Shown here: positions 8,750-16,796 of the stretch, one piece after another
How the letters are laid out: each line of letters begins with the position of its first letter
Position numbering within the stretch: the stretch's first letter is position 1
From: Caproiciproducens faecalis
GTDB taxonomy: Bacteria > Bacillota > Clostridia > Oscillospirales > Acutalibacteraceae
Direction: 5' to 3'
Assembly: GCF_019448085.1 (NCBI RefSeq)
Contig: NZ_JAGFNZ010000003.1
Span: forward strand, 62,001 to 126,000
DNA: 64,000 nt
Position numbers and translations under genes: made by a program
The notes under the pieces: generated by a model
Database searches by the model: none
What the model was told of the DNA's origin: nothing
What the model saw: only the letters and a program-made list of their open reading frames with translations

Positions 8750-10618
8750 ATGTTTAATTCCCGCAATCCGGTGTTTCGCGACCCCGTCGGGGCGGTGGCG
8801 GACGGCACGCCGGTGCATTTTAAGATTACTCTGCCGCGCTCCCTGCACTGCAGTGCGGCACGGCTGATGATAAAGGACGATTTTACCGGAGAAGATCTCA
8901 TTCGGGGCATGTTCTGGTGCGGCATGAACGGCGGCGACGCCGAGTGGTGGGAGTGCCACTTTACGCCGGAAAAACCGGGGCTTTTCTTTTACCGGTTCCA
9001 GACCGATACCGAACGCGGAACTTTGCAGATCGCGCGCGGCCGCGGCGGCGAAGGCATTTTCAGCGACGCGCCTGCCTTTTGGCAGCTGACGGTGTACGAC
9101 CGGGAATTTACCACTCCGGACTGGCTTGCCGGCGGGATTCTGTACCAGATTTTCCCCGACCGTTTTGCCCGTTCCGGCCAGCCGAAAACCGGCGTTCCCG
9201 CCGACCGCAGGCTGCACGAAAACTGGGAGGAACAGCCCGACTGGCGGCCCAATGAGGACGGCCGGATTACCAATACCGACTATTTCGGCGGCGACCTGCG
9301 CGGGATTGAGGAAAAACTCCCCTATCTTCAGTCGCTGGGGGTCACCTGCCTGTACCTCAACCCGATTTTTGAGTCGCACTCCAACCACCGGTACGACACG
9401 GCGGACTATTCCAGAATCGACCCGCTTCTGGGCAACGAAGAGGATTTTTCCCGCTTGTGTGCCGCCGCGGAAAGGGTAGGCATCCGGGTGGTGCTGGACG
9501 GCGTGTTCAACCACACGGGCAGCGACAGCGTTTACTTTAACCGGCAGAACCGCTACGCAGCTCCCGGCGCGTACCATTCCAAAAATTCCCCGTACTACCC
9601 GTGGTACACCTTTCGTCATTGGCCGAAAGATTACGACTGCTGGTGGGATTTTATTACCCTGCCCAGCGTAAACGAAAGCGACCCCTCTTACCGGGCGTAC
9701 ATCAACGGAAAAGGCGGGATTATCCAAAAGTGGCTTTCTGCCGGAGCTTCCGGCTGGCGGCTGGACGTAGCCGACGAGCTGCCGGATTTTTTTCTGGAGG
9801 AACTCCGCACAACGGCAAAGACGCAAAAAAGCAACGCGCTGATTCTGGGAGAAGTCTGGGAGGACGCGTCCAATAAGACGGCTTACGGCCAAAGGCGTCG
9901 GTATCTTTTAGGAAACCAGCTTGACAGCGTGATGAACTATCCGTTCCGAAGCGCGGTTCTGGGCTTTCTGACCGGAGCGGACGCCGGGGATATGATGGAA
10001 ATCATCCTCAATATTCTGGAAAATTATCCACCGCAGGTCGTCCGCCTGCTGATGAACCATATTGGCACTCACGACACCGAGCGCGCGCTCACCGTGCTTG
10101 CGGGCGAGCCTTTAAACGGACGCGGCCGTGAGTGGCAGAGCACCGCGCACCTGTCAAGGGAGCGCCGCCGCCGCGGGCTGCGGCTGATGCGGCTTGCCTC
10201 GCTGATGCAGTTCACCCTGCCCGGCGTACCCTGTGTTTACTATGGCGATGAAGCCGGAATGGAGGGCTACCGCGACCCGTTCAACCGCGCCTGCTACCCG
10301 TGGGGGCACGAGGAAAAAGAGCTGGTGGAGTGGTACCGACTGCTGGGCAGGCTCCGCCGCAACTGCCCGGCGCTGAAAGAAGGGAATTTTCTTCCGCTTT
10401 TTGCTGACGGCTCCTGCATGGGTTACGTCCGAAGGGAGAAAACATCCGTCCTGCTCTGCGTCATCAACGCGGGAGCACAGAGCCGCACGGTGGAAGTCCC
10501 CGGGGAATGGCGGCTGTCCCGCGCGGTGATCGGCGTGGTGCCGGACGAAAACAACACGCTGGTTCTTGAACCCGAGGACTGCGTCGTTCTGCTGAAAAAG
10601 GAACGGTCGGAGTTTTAA
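8750..10618 (+). CDS. GH13 alpha-glycosidase (neopullulanase/maltodextrin glucosidase-like)
   Basis: Likely hydrolyses alpha-1,4 or alpha-1,6 bonds of maltodextrins in the cytosol; no signal peptide. About residues 1-125 form an N-terminal beta domain, then the TIM barrel with the four GH13 regions: DGVFNH, GWRLDVADE (nucleophile Asp), EVWE (acid Glu) and NHIGTHDTER (second Asp), all intact. A small C-terminal beta domain ends the 622-residue protein. The ATG at 8750 has GGGAGG 7 nt upstream. Co-transcribed with glgP, which suggests debranching or trimming of phosphorylase limit dextrins. The exact specificity cannot be read from sequence. Confidence 0.9.
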   Translation: MFNSRNPVFRDPVGAVADGTPVHFKITLPRSLHCSAARLMIKDDFTGEDLIRGMFWCGMNGGDAEWWECHFTPEKPGLFFYRFQTDTERGTLQIARGRGGEGIFSDAPAFWQLTVYDREFTTPDWLAGGILYQIFPDRFARSGQPKTGVPADRRLHENWEEQPDWRPNEDGRITNTDYFGGDLRGIEEKLPYLQSLGVTCLYLNPIFESHSNHRYDTADYSRIDPLLGNEEDFSRLCAAAERVGIRVVLDGVFNHTGSDSVYFNRQNRYAAPGAYHSKNSPYYPWYTFRHWPKDYDCWWDFITLPSVNESDPSYRAYINGKGGIIQKWLSAGASGWRLDVADELPDFFLEELRTTAKTQKSNALILGEVWEDASNKTAYGQRRRYLLGNQLDSVMNYPFRSAVLGFLTGADAGDMMEIILNILENYPPQVVRLLMNHIGTHDTERALTVLAGEPLNGRGREWQSTAHLSRERRRRGLRLMRLASLMQFTLPGVPCVYYGDEAGMEGYRDPFNRACYPWGHEEKELVEWYRLLGRLRRNCPALKEGNFLPLFADGSCMGYVRREKTSVLLCVINAGAQSRTVEVPGEWRLSRAVIGVVPDENNTLVLEPEDCVVLLKKERSEF

Positions 10619-10644
10619 GAAGAAAAGTGAAGATAAAAACAAGA

Positions 10645-10690
10645 ATGCGCTTTGAACAGGATGAAACCCCGTTCAAAGCGCATTTATGAT
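10645..10690. terminator. Bidirectional terminator hairpin
   Basis: A perfect 13-bp stem (ATGCGCTTTGAAC with its complement) and a 13-nt loop between the convergent GH13 and regulator genes. The U-rich tract is better on the minus strand (TCTTGTTTTTATC). Confidence 0.75.
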
Positions 10691-10693
10691 CCT

Positions 10694-11329
10694 TCATTTT
10701 TTATTCAGATACCGGTAGACCGTTGCCTCGGAAATTCCCAAGCGGGCAGCGATTTCCGACACCGCACCTTTCATCCGTAAAATCCCCTGCTCGTTCAGCT
10801 TGCGCACGAGTCGTGTTTTTTCCTCCATGGACATCCTCTTCGGCGGAATCCCCATTTCCTGAACAGCGGCTTCAATCATGGATTTTCCCGTGGATACCAC
10901 CGGACTTTCCAGATTTTCAAACACTTCGCCGGGCTCACCGTCCGCGCCGGGGAACCGACGGAGAAACGCCTCCACATCCGCGCGGAACGTACTGACCCCG
11001 GAAACGTCGTTGTTGACGCAGAGCATTCCGACCAGCCGGCCCTCGTTTTTAATGTAATAAGTGGAGGAAAGAAAATCCTTTCCGTTTCCAAAGCCATGGT
11101 AGTTGGCCAGATAATCCTTTTCCCGGTAGCTTCCGTCCTGGATAATCCTGTGCGCCAAATCCGTCATCGGGCTGCCGATGCTCCGGCCGGAGTGATTGTT
11201 GCGTACGGCAATGACCGACTGCTCCGGGTTGGAAATGTCGTGCAGCAGCACTTCGCAGCTTGGCCCGCAGATATCCGCAATAAAATCCACCATGGGAATA
11301 TACATTTTCAGAAGTTCCTGGTCTGTCAC
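10694..11329 (-). CDS. YheO/DauR-like transcriptional regulator (PAS-like plus HTH)
   Basis: 211 residues. About 8-115 matches the YheO-like PAS fold (CGPSCEVLLHDISN ... GMLCVNND) and about 165-211 is a helix-turn-helix of the DauR type ending AARLGISEATVYRYLNKK. The family includes DauR, which controls D-arginine use; the ligand here is unknown. It is divergent from ridA, a frequent pairing with regulators of amino acid catabolism that produce reactive imines. It ends at the shared hairpin. Confidence 0.8.
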   Translation of the reverse strand: MTDQELLKMYIPMVDFIADICGPSCEVLLHDISNPEQSVIAVRNNHSGRSIGSPMTDLAHRIIQDGSYREKDYLANYHGFGNGKDFLSSTYYIKNEGRLVGMLCVNNDVSGVSTFRADVEAFLRRFPGADGEPGEVFENLESPVVSTGKSMIEAAVQEMGIPPKRMSMEEKTRLVRKLNEQGILRMKGAVSEIAARLGISEATVYRYLNKK

Positions 11330-11459
11330 AAAAAAGCCCCCGATACGGTAAGTTTCATTTTCTATTTAACATATCATTATTGACTAAGAATTACAAATAC
11401 TATTTTGCCAAAGACTTTGAAAACCGATAATAAAATTATTATCATCATAATAAAAAATA

Positions 11460-11488
11460 TTGCAAACAGTTTCCGTAACCATTATAAT
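11460..11488 (+). promoter_or_regulatory. Sigma-A promoter of ridA
   Basis: TTGCAA, 17-nt spacer, TATAAT, 49 bp before the ridA ATG. The preceding 50 bp are AT-rich with ATTATTATCATCATAATAA-like symmetry (near 11435-11453), a possible regulator site. Confidence 0.75.
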
Positions 11489-11536
11489 AGGAAGCAGAAA
11501 TGCGGTACGATAATCATGATAAAGGAGTTTTTTAAA

Positions 11537-11917
11537 ATGGGAAACAAAGTGATTCATACGGAAAATGCGCCGAAGGCAATCGGCCCTTACTCTCAGGCGG
11601 TGGTGTCAGGAGGTTTTGTATTTGTTTCCGGTCAGCTGCCGGTGGATCCCAAGACCAATGAAATGCGCGAGCCCGACTTTACCGCGCAGACCAAACAGTC
11701 CATGGAAAATATCCTGAGCATTTTAAAGGAAAACAATCTGACGGCGGACAACATTGTCAAGACGACGATTTTTGTCAGCGATCTGGGCGGCTTTGCGCAG
11801 GTAAACGAGGCCTACGCAGCCTTTTTTGACAAGACCTATCCCAGCAGAGCCTGCGTGCAGGTCAGCCGCCTTCCGAAAGACGCGCTGGTGGAAATCGAGG
11901 CTATTGCAAGCCTGTAA
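11537..11917 (+). CDS. ridA: RidA family 2-iminobutanoate/2-iminopropanoate deaminase
   Basis: Hydrolyses reactive enamine/imine intermediates from PLP-enzymes such as threonine or serine dehydratase. 126 residues with the family pattern APKAIGPYSQAV near the start, GQLPVDP in the middle and the catalytic-arginine segment PSRACVQVSRLPKDALVEIEAIA at the end (the Arg is present). AAAGGAG precedes the ATG at 11537. A tRNA-Arg follows about 90 bp later. An L-serine dehydratase in the same window (46.4-48.0 kb) is a plausible source of substrate. Confidence 0.93.
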   Translation: MGNKVIHTENAPKAIGPYSQAVVSGGFVFVSGQLPVDPKTNEMREPDFTAQTKQSMENILSILKENNLTADNIVKTTIFVSDLGGFAQVNEAYAAFFDKTYPSRACVQVSRLPKDALVEIEAIASL

Positions 11918-12010
11918 CCCCCGAAACAAAAATATGGGAAGAAAAAATAAGTTGCATTTCCCTCCTAAATGTGATATGATACTTAGGCGGCTTAAAGAAA
12001 GCCGCTAAAT

Positions 12011-12087
12011 GCGCTCGTAGCTCAGCTGGATAGAGTGCTTGACTACGAATCAAGAGGTCGCGGGTTCGAGTCCCTCCGGGCGCGCCA
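12011..12087 (+). tRNA. tRNA-Arg (anticodon ACG)
   Basis: A 77-nt cloverleaf with acceptor stem GCGCTCG/CGGGCGC, an anticodon arm CTTGA-CTACGAA-TCAAG reading ACG, a TTCGAGT T-loop and an encoded 3' CCA. It is followed by a terminator, and its 3' half is the source of the repeats found over the next 700 bp. Confidence 0.97.
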
Positions 12088-12090
12088 AAA

Positions 12091-12124
12091 ATAAGGACAA
12101 GGCTTTTGCCTTGTCCTTATTTTT
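12091..12124 (+). terminator. Terminator of tRNA-Arg
   Basis: A 13-bp perfect stem (ATAAGGACAAGGC / GCCTTGTCCTTAT) with a TTTT loop, followed by a T run, 3 nt after the tRNA CCA. Confidence 0.9.
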
Positions 12125-12137
12125 CGTCTGTCACGAG

Positions 12138-12436
12138 GCGAAAACCCCGGTGCAGGTTGGGAGCACGAACAAAATTAATATTGCATAAGTGAGTTTGCAG
12201 AAAGAGCTTTACCAGTAGCTTCAGGGTGTGGACGCCGAAGGCGCAAAAGACGCTGTGCGTCCGCGGAACGCGGGTAGAGCGTGCCAACACCCGAGTCCCT
12301 CCGGGCGCGCCAAAAGCCCCGGTGCAGACACGGTAGAGCAAAGAAGCCTTCGTGAGAAAATCAGTTTTCCCTATTCATATAATCAATTTAAGAATGTATA
12401 ATATTACAGTTGTTACAGCTGATGAGGAGGGAAAGA
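12138..12436. other. Non-coding stretch with tRNA-derived repeats
   Basis: No convincing gene. It holds one gcgaaaaccccggt motif (12138) and repeat copy R2 (12269-12323). The 100 bp before the small gene are AT-rich. Confidence 0.5.
12269..12323 (+). repeat. tRNA-Arg-derived direct repeat R2
   Basis: Starts with cgcgggt as in the tRNA T-arm, has a 16-17 nt insertion (agagcgtgccaacacc), then resumes cgagtccctccgggcgcgcc, identical to the tRNA 3' end including CCA, and ends in aaaagccccggt. It is nearly identical to R3 over about 39 bp. Confidence 0.8.
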
Positions 12437-12661
12437 ATGATCAACGATAATATTTGTCCATATTGTGGAAATAGTATGAGTTTGGGCTATTTGGGCGGAG
12501 TCCGTTATCAACTTGAATGGATTCCAGAAGGTGAAAAAGAAAGGCGAACAATTTTATCTAAAAATACTGGAATACCCCTTAATAAAACAAGCATCTTAAA
12601 ATTTAATAAAGTCTATGCCTATCATTGTGATAAATGTAATTTATTTATTATTCATAAATAA
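12437..12661 (+). CDS. Small zinc-ribbon protein, DUF6487-like
   Basis: 74 residues with one CPYC pair near the N-terminus and one CDKC pair near the C-terminus, the layout of a two-knuckle zinc ribbon; the N-terminus CPYCGNSMSLGYL and the central WIPEG recall DUF6487 proteins. GGAGGG lies 6-7 nt before the ATG. The gene is far richer in A and T than its surroundings and is flanked by direct repeats derived from tRNA-Arg, which suggests acquisition. Function unknown. Confidence 0.65.
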   Translation: MINDNICPYCGNSMSLGYLGGVRYQLEWIPEGEKERRTILSKNTGIPLNKTSILKFNKVYAYHCDKCNLFIIHK

Positions 12662-12711
12662 AAGTTATAATAATAAGCATTTACATTGCTGAAATACAAT
12701 GATAATACAAA

Positions 12712-12761
12712 CGCGGGTGAAGCGTGCCAACACCCGAGTCCCTCCGGGCGAAAACCCCGGT
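12712..12761 (+). repeat. tRNA-Arg-derived direct repeat R3
   Basis: cgcgggt, then gaagcgtgccaacacc, then cgagtccctccgggcg, then aaaaccccggt. It matches R2 over about 39 bp but lacks the last CGCC of the tRNA end. With R2 it brackets the small zinc-ribbon gene. Confidence 0.8.
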
Positions 12762-12792
12762 ACGATTTGTGAAAATAACCGTTTCGAGTGCA

Positions 12793-13296
12793 TCAGGTGA
12801 TCCGATTAATTGACCAATAAACAGGCCCGAATGTCAGGGATAAATTAAAGGTATCCGCAAAGTAATAAAGGCCGACGACGTCGCCCGCGTTCAGCTCAAC
12901 TTCGCCGGAAAGCGTTACCGTACTAGCTTGCAAAATGGCCCGAATATTCACAAGGGAAATATTAACGTCCAGAACAGGCAAATAGCCGGTAATCAGATCT
13001 GTGGCAGTGGGAGCCGACCGTCTTACCGAAAAATACGGCATAATCCCCGAGCCAAGAGTGACTTGTATGACTACGGCCAAATTGTAATTGATCGTCGCTT
13101 TTAAACCATATCTTCCGGTTGCCGGCACAGTGTAATTTCCGGAGGTCGTGTCAAAGCTGCCGCTGTTAAAAAAAGGAGACGTAATGATGGTCCAGGGATT
13201 CAGCTGAGCGTCTGCGGATTTGGTAATGGAAGAAGCGGTCGCCGCGAAACCTTCCTGTACGGGAGTGGGAAATGAAATTGGCCATATATTCAGCAT
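12793..13296 (-). CDS. C1q/TNF-like jelly-roll protein (exosporium- or surface-type)
   Basis: 167 residues, rich in Thr, Ser, Val and Ile, without a signal peptide, Cys or charged clusters. The pattern GNYTVPATGRYGLKATINYNL followed (about 110-167) by VTLSGEVELNAGDVVGLYY resembles C1q-like or BclA C-terminal domains that trimerise on spore or cell surfaces. That family link is inference from pattern. AGGAG lies 13 nt before the ATG, which is rather far. It is isolated between the tRNA repeat locus and the deoR promoter. Confidence 0.55.
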   Translation of the reverse strand: MLNIWPISFPTPVQEGFAATASSITKSADAQLNPWTIITSPFFNSGSFDTTSGNYTVPATGRYGLKATINYNLAVVIQVTLGSGIMPYFSVRRSAPTATDLITGYLPVLDVNISLVNIRAILQASTVTLSGEVELNAGDVVGLYYFADTFNLSLTFGPVYWSINRIT

Positions 13297-13465
13297 GGTA
13301 TTGAGTCAGCTCCTGTATTGCTGTTATCAATTTTAAAAGGAATTATACAAAAGTTGCAGGGAGATCTGCTATAATATATTCATGGATTAACCGATTTGTC
13401 CACTCTGCTGCGGAAGCTCCGTTTGCGAAACAACAAATATATTTCCGTGAAACCATCATAATCGT

Positions 13466-13494
13466 TTGACAAGTATTTTTTCATGCTATATAAT
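13466..13494 (+). promoter_or_regulatory. Sigma-A promoter of deoR-like gene
   Basis: TTGACA, exactly 17 nt, TATAAT; 47 bp before the regulator start. The leader holds a GTTGTTGTTA-rich stretch at 13509-13520. Confidence 0.85.
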
Positions 13495-13540
13495 TGTTTC
13501 AATAACTTTTGTTGTTGTTATAAAAGATAGGATGGGAAGA

Positions 13541-14293
13541 ATGAAGCAGCGAAGAGAACAAATTGTAGAATTGGTGAACAGTGAAGGTGCAGTGAGCTTT
13601 GCGAAACTGAAGACTACCTTTCCGGAAGTTTCGGAAATGACCCTGCGCAACGATCTGAAATTTTTAGATCAGACCCGCCAGATCGTCCGCGTTTACGGCG
13701 GGGCAAAATCGGTGGAGGTCGTTATTGGAACGGATGACTTGTTCTATAAACGCAACACACGCAATATAGAAAGAAAGCGGCAGATTACTGAAAAAGCCAT
13801 CAAGCTTTTGCATCCGGGAACTTCCGTGTTTTTGGATTCCGGAACCACCACCACGGAGCTGGCGCGCGTATTTCCCGATGAATCCTACCTGATTTTTACT
13901 GGTGGAATCAGCTGCGCGCTGGAGCTGGCGCATTTGACACAGTCCCAGATTCACATTTTGGGTGGACAAATGAACCGGTTCAGCCTGAGCGTGAACGGAA
14001 TCAGCAGCGTCAAGGCGATTGAAAACGTCAATTTCAACATCGCTTTTCTGGGGGTGACCGGGTACAGCCAGGAGACGGGCTTTAACTGCGGAGTGGAAGA
14101 TGAAAACGAACTGAAAAAAGCCATCATCCGAAAATCCGAAAAAGTGGTCGCATTAATGGATTCGGAAAAAGTGGGAATTGTCAACACTTTTACTTTTGCC
14201 ACGCTCAAAGATATTGACGTTGTTATTTCGGATGACGATTTGGACCCGGATACCAAAAAAGTCTTTCAGTCCAACGGAATTGAGGTTTTGTAA
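13541..14293 (+). CDS. DeoR-family sugar-phosphate-responsive regulator
   Basis: 250 residues. An N-terminal winged helix (KQRREQIVELVNSEGAVSFAKL ... MTLRNDLKFL) is followed by the DeoR C-terminal sensor with FLDSGTTTTELAR (phosphate-sugar pocket) and a late VALMDSEKVG. DeoR regulators sense phosphorylated sugars. It lies just upstream of a PfkB kinase, dehydrogenase and ABC importer, but a strong terminator separates them, so it is a separately transcribed probable repressor of that operon. The ATG at 13541 follows GGGAAGA; an ATG at 13532 is also possible. Confidence 0.88.
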   Translation: MKQRREQIVELVNSEGAVSFAKLKTTFPEVSEMTLRNDLKFLDQTRQIVRVYGGAKSVEVVIGTDDLFYKRNTRNIERKRQITEKAIKLLHPGTSVFLDSGTTTTELARVFPDESYLIFTGGISCALELAHLTQSQIHILGGQMNRFSLSVNGISSVKAIENVNFNIAFLGVTGYSQETGFNCGVEDENELKKAIIRKSEKVVALMDSEKVGIVNTFTFATLKDIDVVISDDDLDPDTKKVFQSNGIEVL

Positions 14294-14327
14294 GGCATAA
14301 TTCTTTCAAAAATATAATGATGTTTGA

Positions 14328-14364
14328 GAAACCGCTTTTGTTTTATCAAAACAAAAGCGGTTTC
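14328..14364 (+). terminator. Terminator after deoR-like gene
   Basis: A 17-bp perfect stem (GAAACCGCTTTTGTTTT and complement) with a 3-nt loop, ending in TTTC. It separates the regulator from the operon it likely controls. Confidence 0.8.
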
Positions 14365-14519
14365 TTGCAAAATAAAATAAATTTGTAGATTTAGTAAAAA
14401 AATTTACCATATTATTAGAAATTTTAACACTTGAACCACAACATAATTGTTGATATTATAATTACATGTTTTAAAACAATAAGTTTTCGACAATATTCTA
14501 CAATATTTTGGAGATCATT

Positions 14520-15452
14520 ATGATTACAACGGTTACACTCAATCCCGCAATGGACAAAACAGTTGAAATCCCGAATTTCACCGCGAACCTGGTGAACCGG
14601 GTCACGGCCATGCGCGCCGACCCCGGCGGAAAAGGAATCAACGTCAGCAAGGGAATTGCCTCGCTGGGCGGAACCAGCCGCGCGGTGGCGGTATTGGGGG
14701 GAGCAACGGGTTCTAAAATTGCCGATGCCCTGAAAGATGGGAATCTGCAGCCCGATTTTTTGTTTACCAATCAGGAAACGCGAACCAACACAAAAATCAT
14801 CGACCCGGTTCGCCGCACCAATACCGATATTAACGAGCCCGGCAGCCCAATGGAAGAAGGTGTTCAGCGGGCCGTGCTGGCAAAGCTGAAAAACGGGCTG
14901 AAAAAAGACGACATTGTTGTACTGGCGGGCAGCCTGCCCGCGGGCGCGCCCCGCACCCTGTACCGCGACTGGATTTTGGAATGCGCCGCGGCAGGGGCAA
15001 AGGTATTTCTGGACGCCGACGGCGATTTGCTGGAACATGGAATTGAAGCGGCGCCCTACTTAATTAAGCCCAACCGCGAAGAACTTTCCAGACTGTTCCA
15101 AAGCTCCCTGAATTCGCTGGAGGAAATCATTACAGCGGCAAAAACGCTGGTACGCGGCGGCATTCAAAAGACCGCGGTTTCTCTGGGTGCGGACGGCGCG
15201 CTGCTGGTTACCTCGGGCGAAGTTCTGTATGCCGAGGGGCTGCGGGTTCCCGTGGGCAGCACAGTGGGTGCCGGCGACTCTATGGTGGCCGCTTTCGCCT
15301 ACGGCGAAGAAACCGGAATGACTGCGCGGGAGACCTTCCGTCTGGCAATGGCGGCCGGAGCCGCGAGCGTCATGTGTTCCGGCACACAGGCGGCAAGCCG
15401 TTCCTCGATTGAAAAGCTGCTGCCGATGGTAAAGGTTCAGTCATTGGATTGA
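14520..15452 (+). CDS. PfkB-family sugar-phosphate kinase (1-phosphofructokinase/tagatose-6-phosphate kinase group)
   Basis: 310 residues of the PfkB fold: ITTVTLNPAMDKTVEI start, GGKGINVSKGIASLGG substrate motif (about 35-50), LAGSLP, and the C-terminal ATP/anion-hole motif VGAGDSMVAAFAYG with the catalytic Asp. The opening TLNPAMD is typical of the FruK/LacC branch, which phosphorylates a ketohexose phosphate to a bisphosphate. The ATG at 14520 has GGAG 6 nt upstream. First gene of a five-gene operon with a dehydrogenase and an ABC importer, so the substrate probably derives from the imported compound. Confidence 0.85.
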   Translation: MITTVTLNPAMDKTVEIPNFTANLVNRVTAMRADPGGKGINVSKGIASLGGTSRAVAVLGGATGSKIADALKDGNLQPDFLFTNQETRTNTKIIDPVRRTNTDINEPGSPMEEGVQRAVLAKLKNGLKKDDIVVLAGSLPAGAPRTLYRDWILECAAAGAKVFLDADGDLLEHGIEAAPYLIKPNREELSRLFQSSLNSLEEIITAAKTLVRGGIQKTAVSLGADGALLVTSGEVLYAEGLRVPVGSTVGAGDSMVAAFAYGEETGMTARETFRLAMAAGAASVMCSGTQAASRSSIEKLLPMVKVQSLD

Positions 15453-15477
15453 TTGGGATAGAATAGGAGGTTAAATC

Positions 15478-16740
15478 ATGAAAACGAAAGCACTGCGCCT
15501 GTACGGCGCGTCCGACCTGCGGCTGGAGGAATTCGAGCTGCCGGAGATTAAGGAGGACGAGATCCTTGTCAAGGTGGTGTCCGACAGTATCTGCATGTCC
15601 ACCTACAAATGCGCGATTCTGGGGGAAAAACACAAGCGTGTTCCCGACAACGTAGCCCAGCACCCCACGATTATGGGCCATGAGTTTGCCGGTAATATTA
15701 TAAAGGTAGGAAAAATGCATCAGGACAAATTCCGCCCCGGCATGAAATTCACATTGCAGCCCGCGCTGAATTATAAGGGAACCATGTGGTCGCCCGGGTA
15801 CTCCTACGAATTCTTCGGGGGAGACGCGACCTATTGCATTATTCCTCATGAAGTAATGGAACTCGGCTGCCTTTTGGAGTATAAGGGAAAATCCTACTAT
15901 GAAGCTTCTCTGGCGGAACCGATGTCCTGTTCCATCGGCGCGTTTCACGCCTGTTACCACACAAAAATGGGTGTTTATCACCATGATATGGGCATTAAGG
16001 AAGGCGGAAGCCTCGCGATTCTGGCGGGCGCCGGCCCCATGGGACTGGGCGCGCTGACCTACGCGCTGCACAGCGACCGCCGTCCCTCCCTTGTTACGGT
16101 GGCCGATATCAACGAAGACCGGCTGGCCCGTGCAAAAGCGCTGTTCCCCGCAGAGGAAGCAAAGAAGGACGGGATTGAGCTGTATTTTGTGAATACGGCC
16201 AATATGGAAAATCCCGCGGCGGAGCTGAAAAAGCTGGCGGGCGGCGGTTACGACGACGTCTTTTCCTACGCGCCGGTTCCCAGCGTGGTGGAGCTGGCCT
16301 CCGCGGTTCTGGGGCGCGACGGCTGCCTGAACTTCTTTGCCGGCCCGACCGACCCGCAGTTCAGCGCAAAGATGAATTTTTACGACGTTCACTACAATTC
16401 CACCCATGTAATGGGTACTACCGGCGGAAATACCGCGGATATGCTCGAATCCCTGGAGCTGACGGCGGCGGGCAGAATCAACCCGGCGGTCATGGTCACC
16501 CACATTGGCGGACTGGACAGCGCCGGAGAAACTACGCTGAACCTGCCGAAGATTCCCGGAGGAAAAAAGGTCATCTATACCCATATTGAAATGCCGCTGA
16601 CAGCAATCAGCGATTTCCGCGAAAAGGGCAGGGAAGACAAACGGTTCGCCGTGCTTGCGGATATTGTGGAAGCGAACAACGGCCTCTGGTGTGGCAAGGC
16701 GGAGGAGTATCTGCTCAAGGAATGGGAGCAAACGGATTAA
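15478..16740 (+). CDS. Zinc-type (MDR) dehydrogenase, L-sorbose-1-phosphate reductase-like
   Basis: 420 residues. An N-terminal GroES-like domain with the catalytic Cys in ICMSTYKC and GHEFAGNI, an AILAGAGPMGLGALTY Rossmann motif near 180, and an EPMSC segment. The long form and these motifs resemble SorE, which reduces L-sorbose-1-phosphate to glucitol-6-phosphate with NAD(P)H; that assignment is from pattern only. It lies 25 bp after the PfkB gene and 56 bp before an ABC ATPase gene. GGAGG precedes the ATG. Confidence 0.7.
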   Translation: MKTKALRLYGASDLRLEEFELPEIKEDEILVKVVSDSICMSTYKCAILGEKHKRVPDNVAQHPTIMGHEFAGNIIKVGKMHQDKFRPGMKFTLQPALNYKGTMWSPGYSYEFFGGDATYCIIPHEVMELGCLLEYKGKSYYEASLAEPMSCSIGAFHACYHTKMGVYHHDMGIKEGGSLAILAGAGPMGLGALTYALHSDRRPSLVTVADINEDRLARAKALFPAEEAKKDGIELYFVNTANMENPAAELKKLAGGGYDDVFSYAPVPSVVELASAVLGRDGCLNFFAGPTDPQFSAKMNFYDVHYNSTHVMGTTGGNTADMLESLELTAAGRINPAVMVTHIGGLDSAGETTLNLPKIPGGKKVIYTHIEMPLTAISDFREKGREDKRFAVLADIVEANNGLWCGKAEEYLLKEWEQTD

Positions 16741-16796
16741 TTACATAGAGAAAACGAATCAGTGCGTGCAGATTTTTCAGAATGGAGAAGGTAGTT

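Noticed and set aside
8309-9892. A 527-codon open frame on the minus strand
   Set aside because: Antisense to glgP and the GH13 gene, whose motifs are unambiguous; Arg/Val-rich shadow.
12117-12341. A 74-codon minus-strand frame in the tRNA repeat locus
   Set aside because: It consists of repeat sequence, has no ribosome site and resembles no protein.
14431-14462. Promoter for the PfkB operon (TTGAAC ... TATAAT)
   Set aside because: The spacing is 20 nt, too long for a confident sigma-A call.
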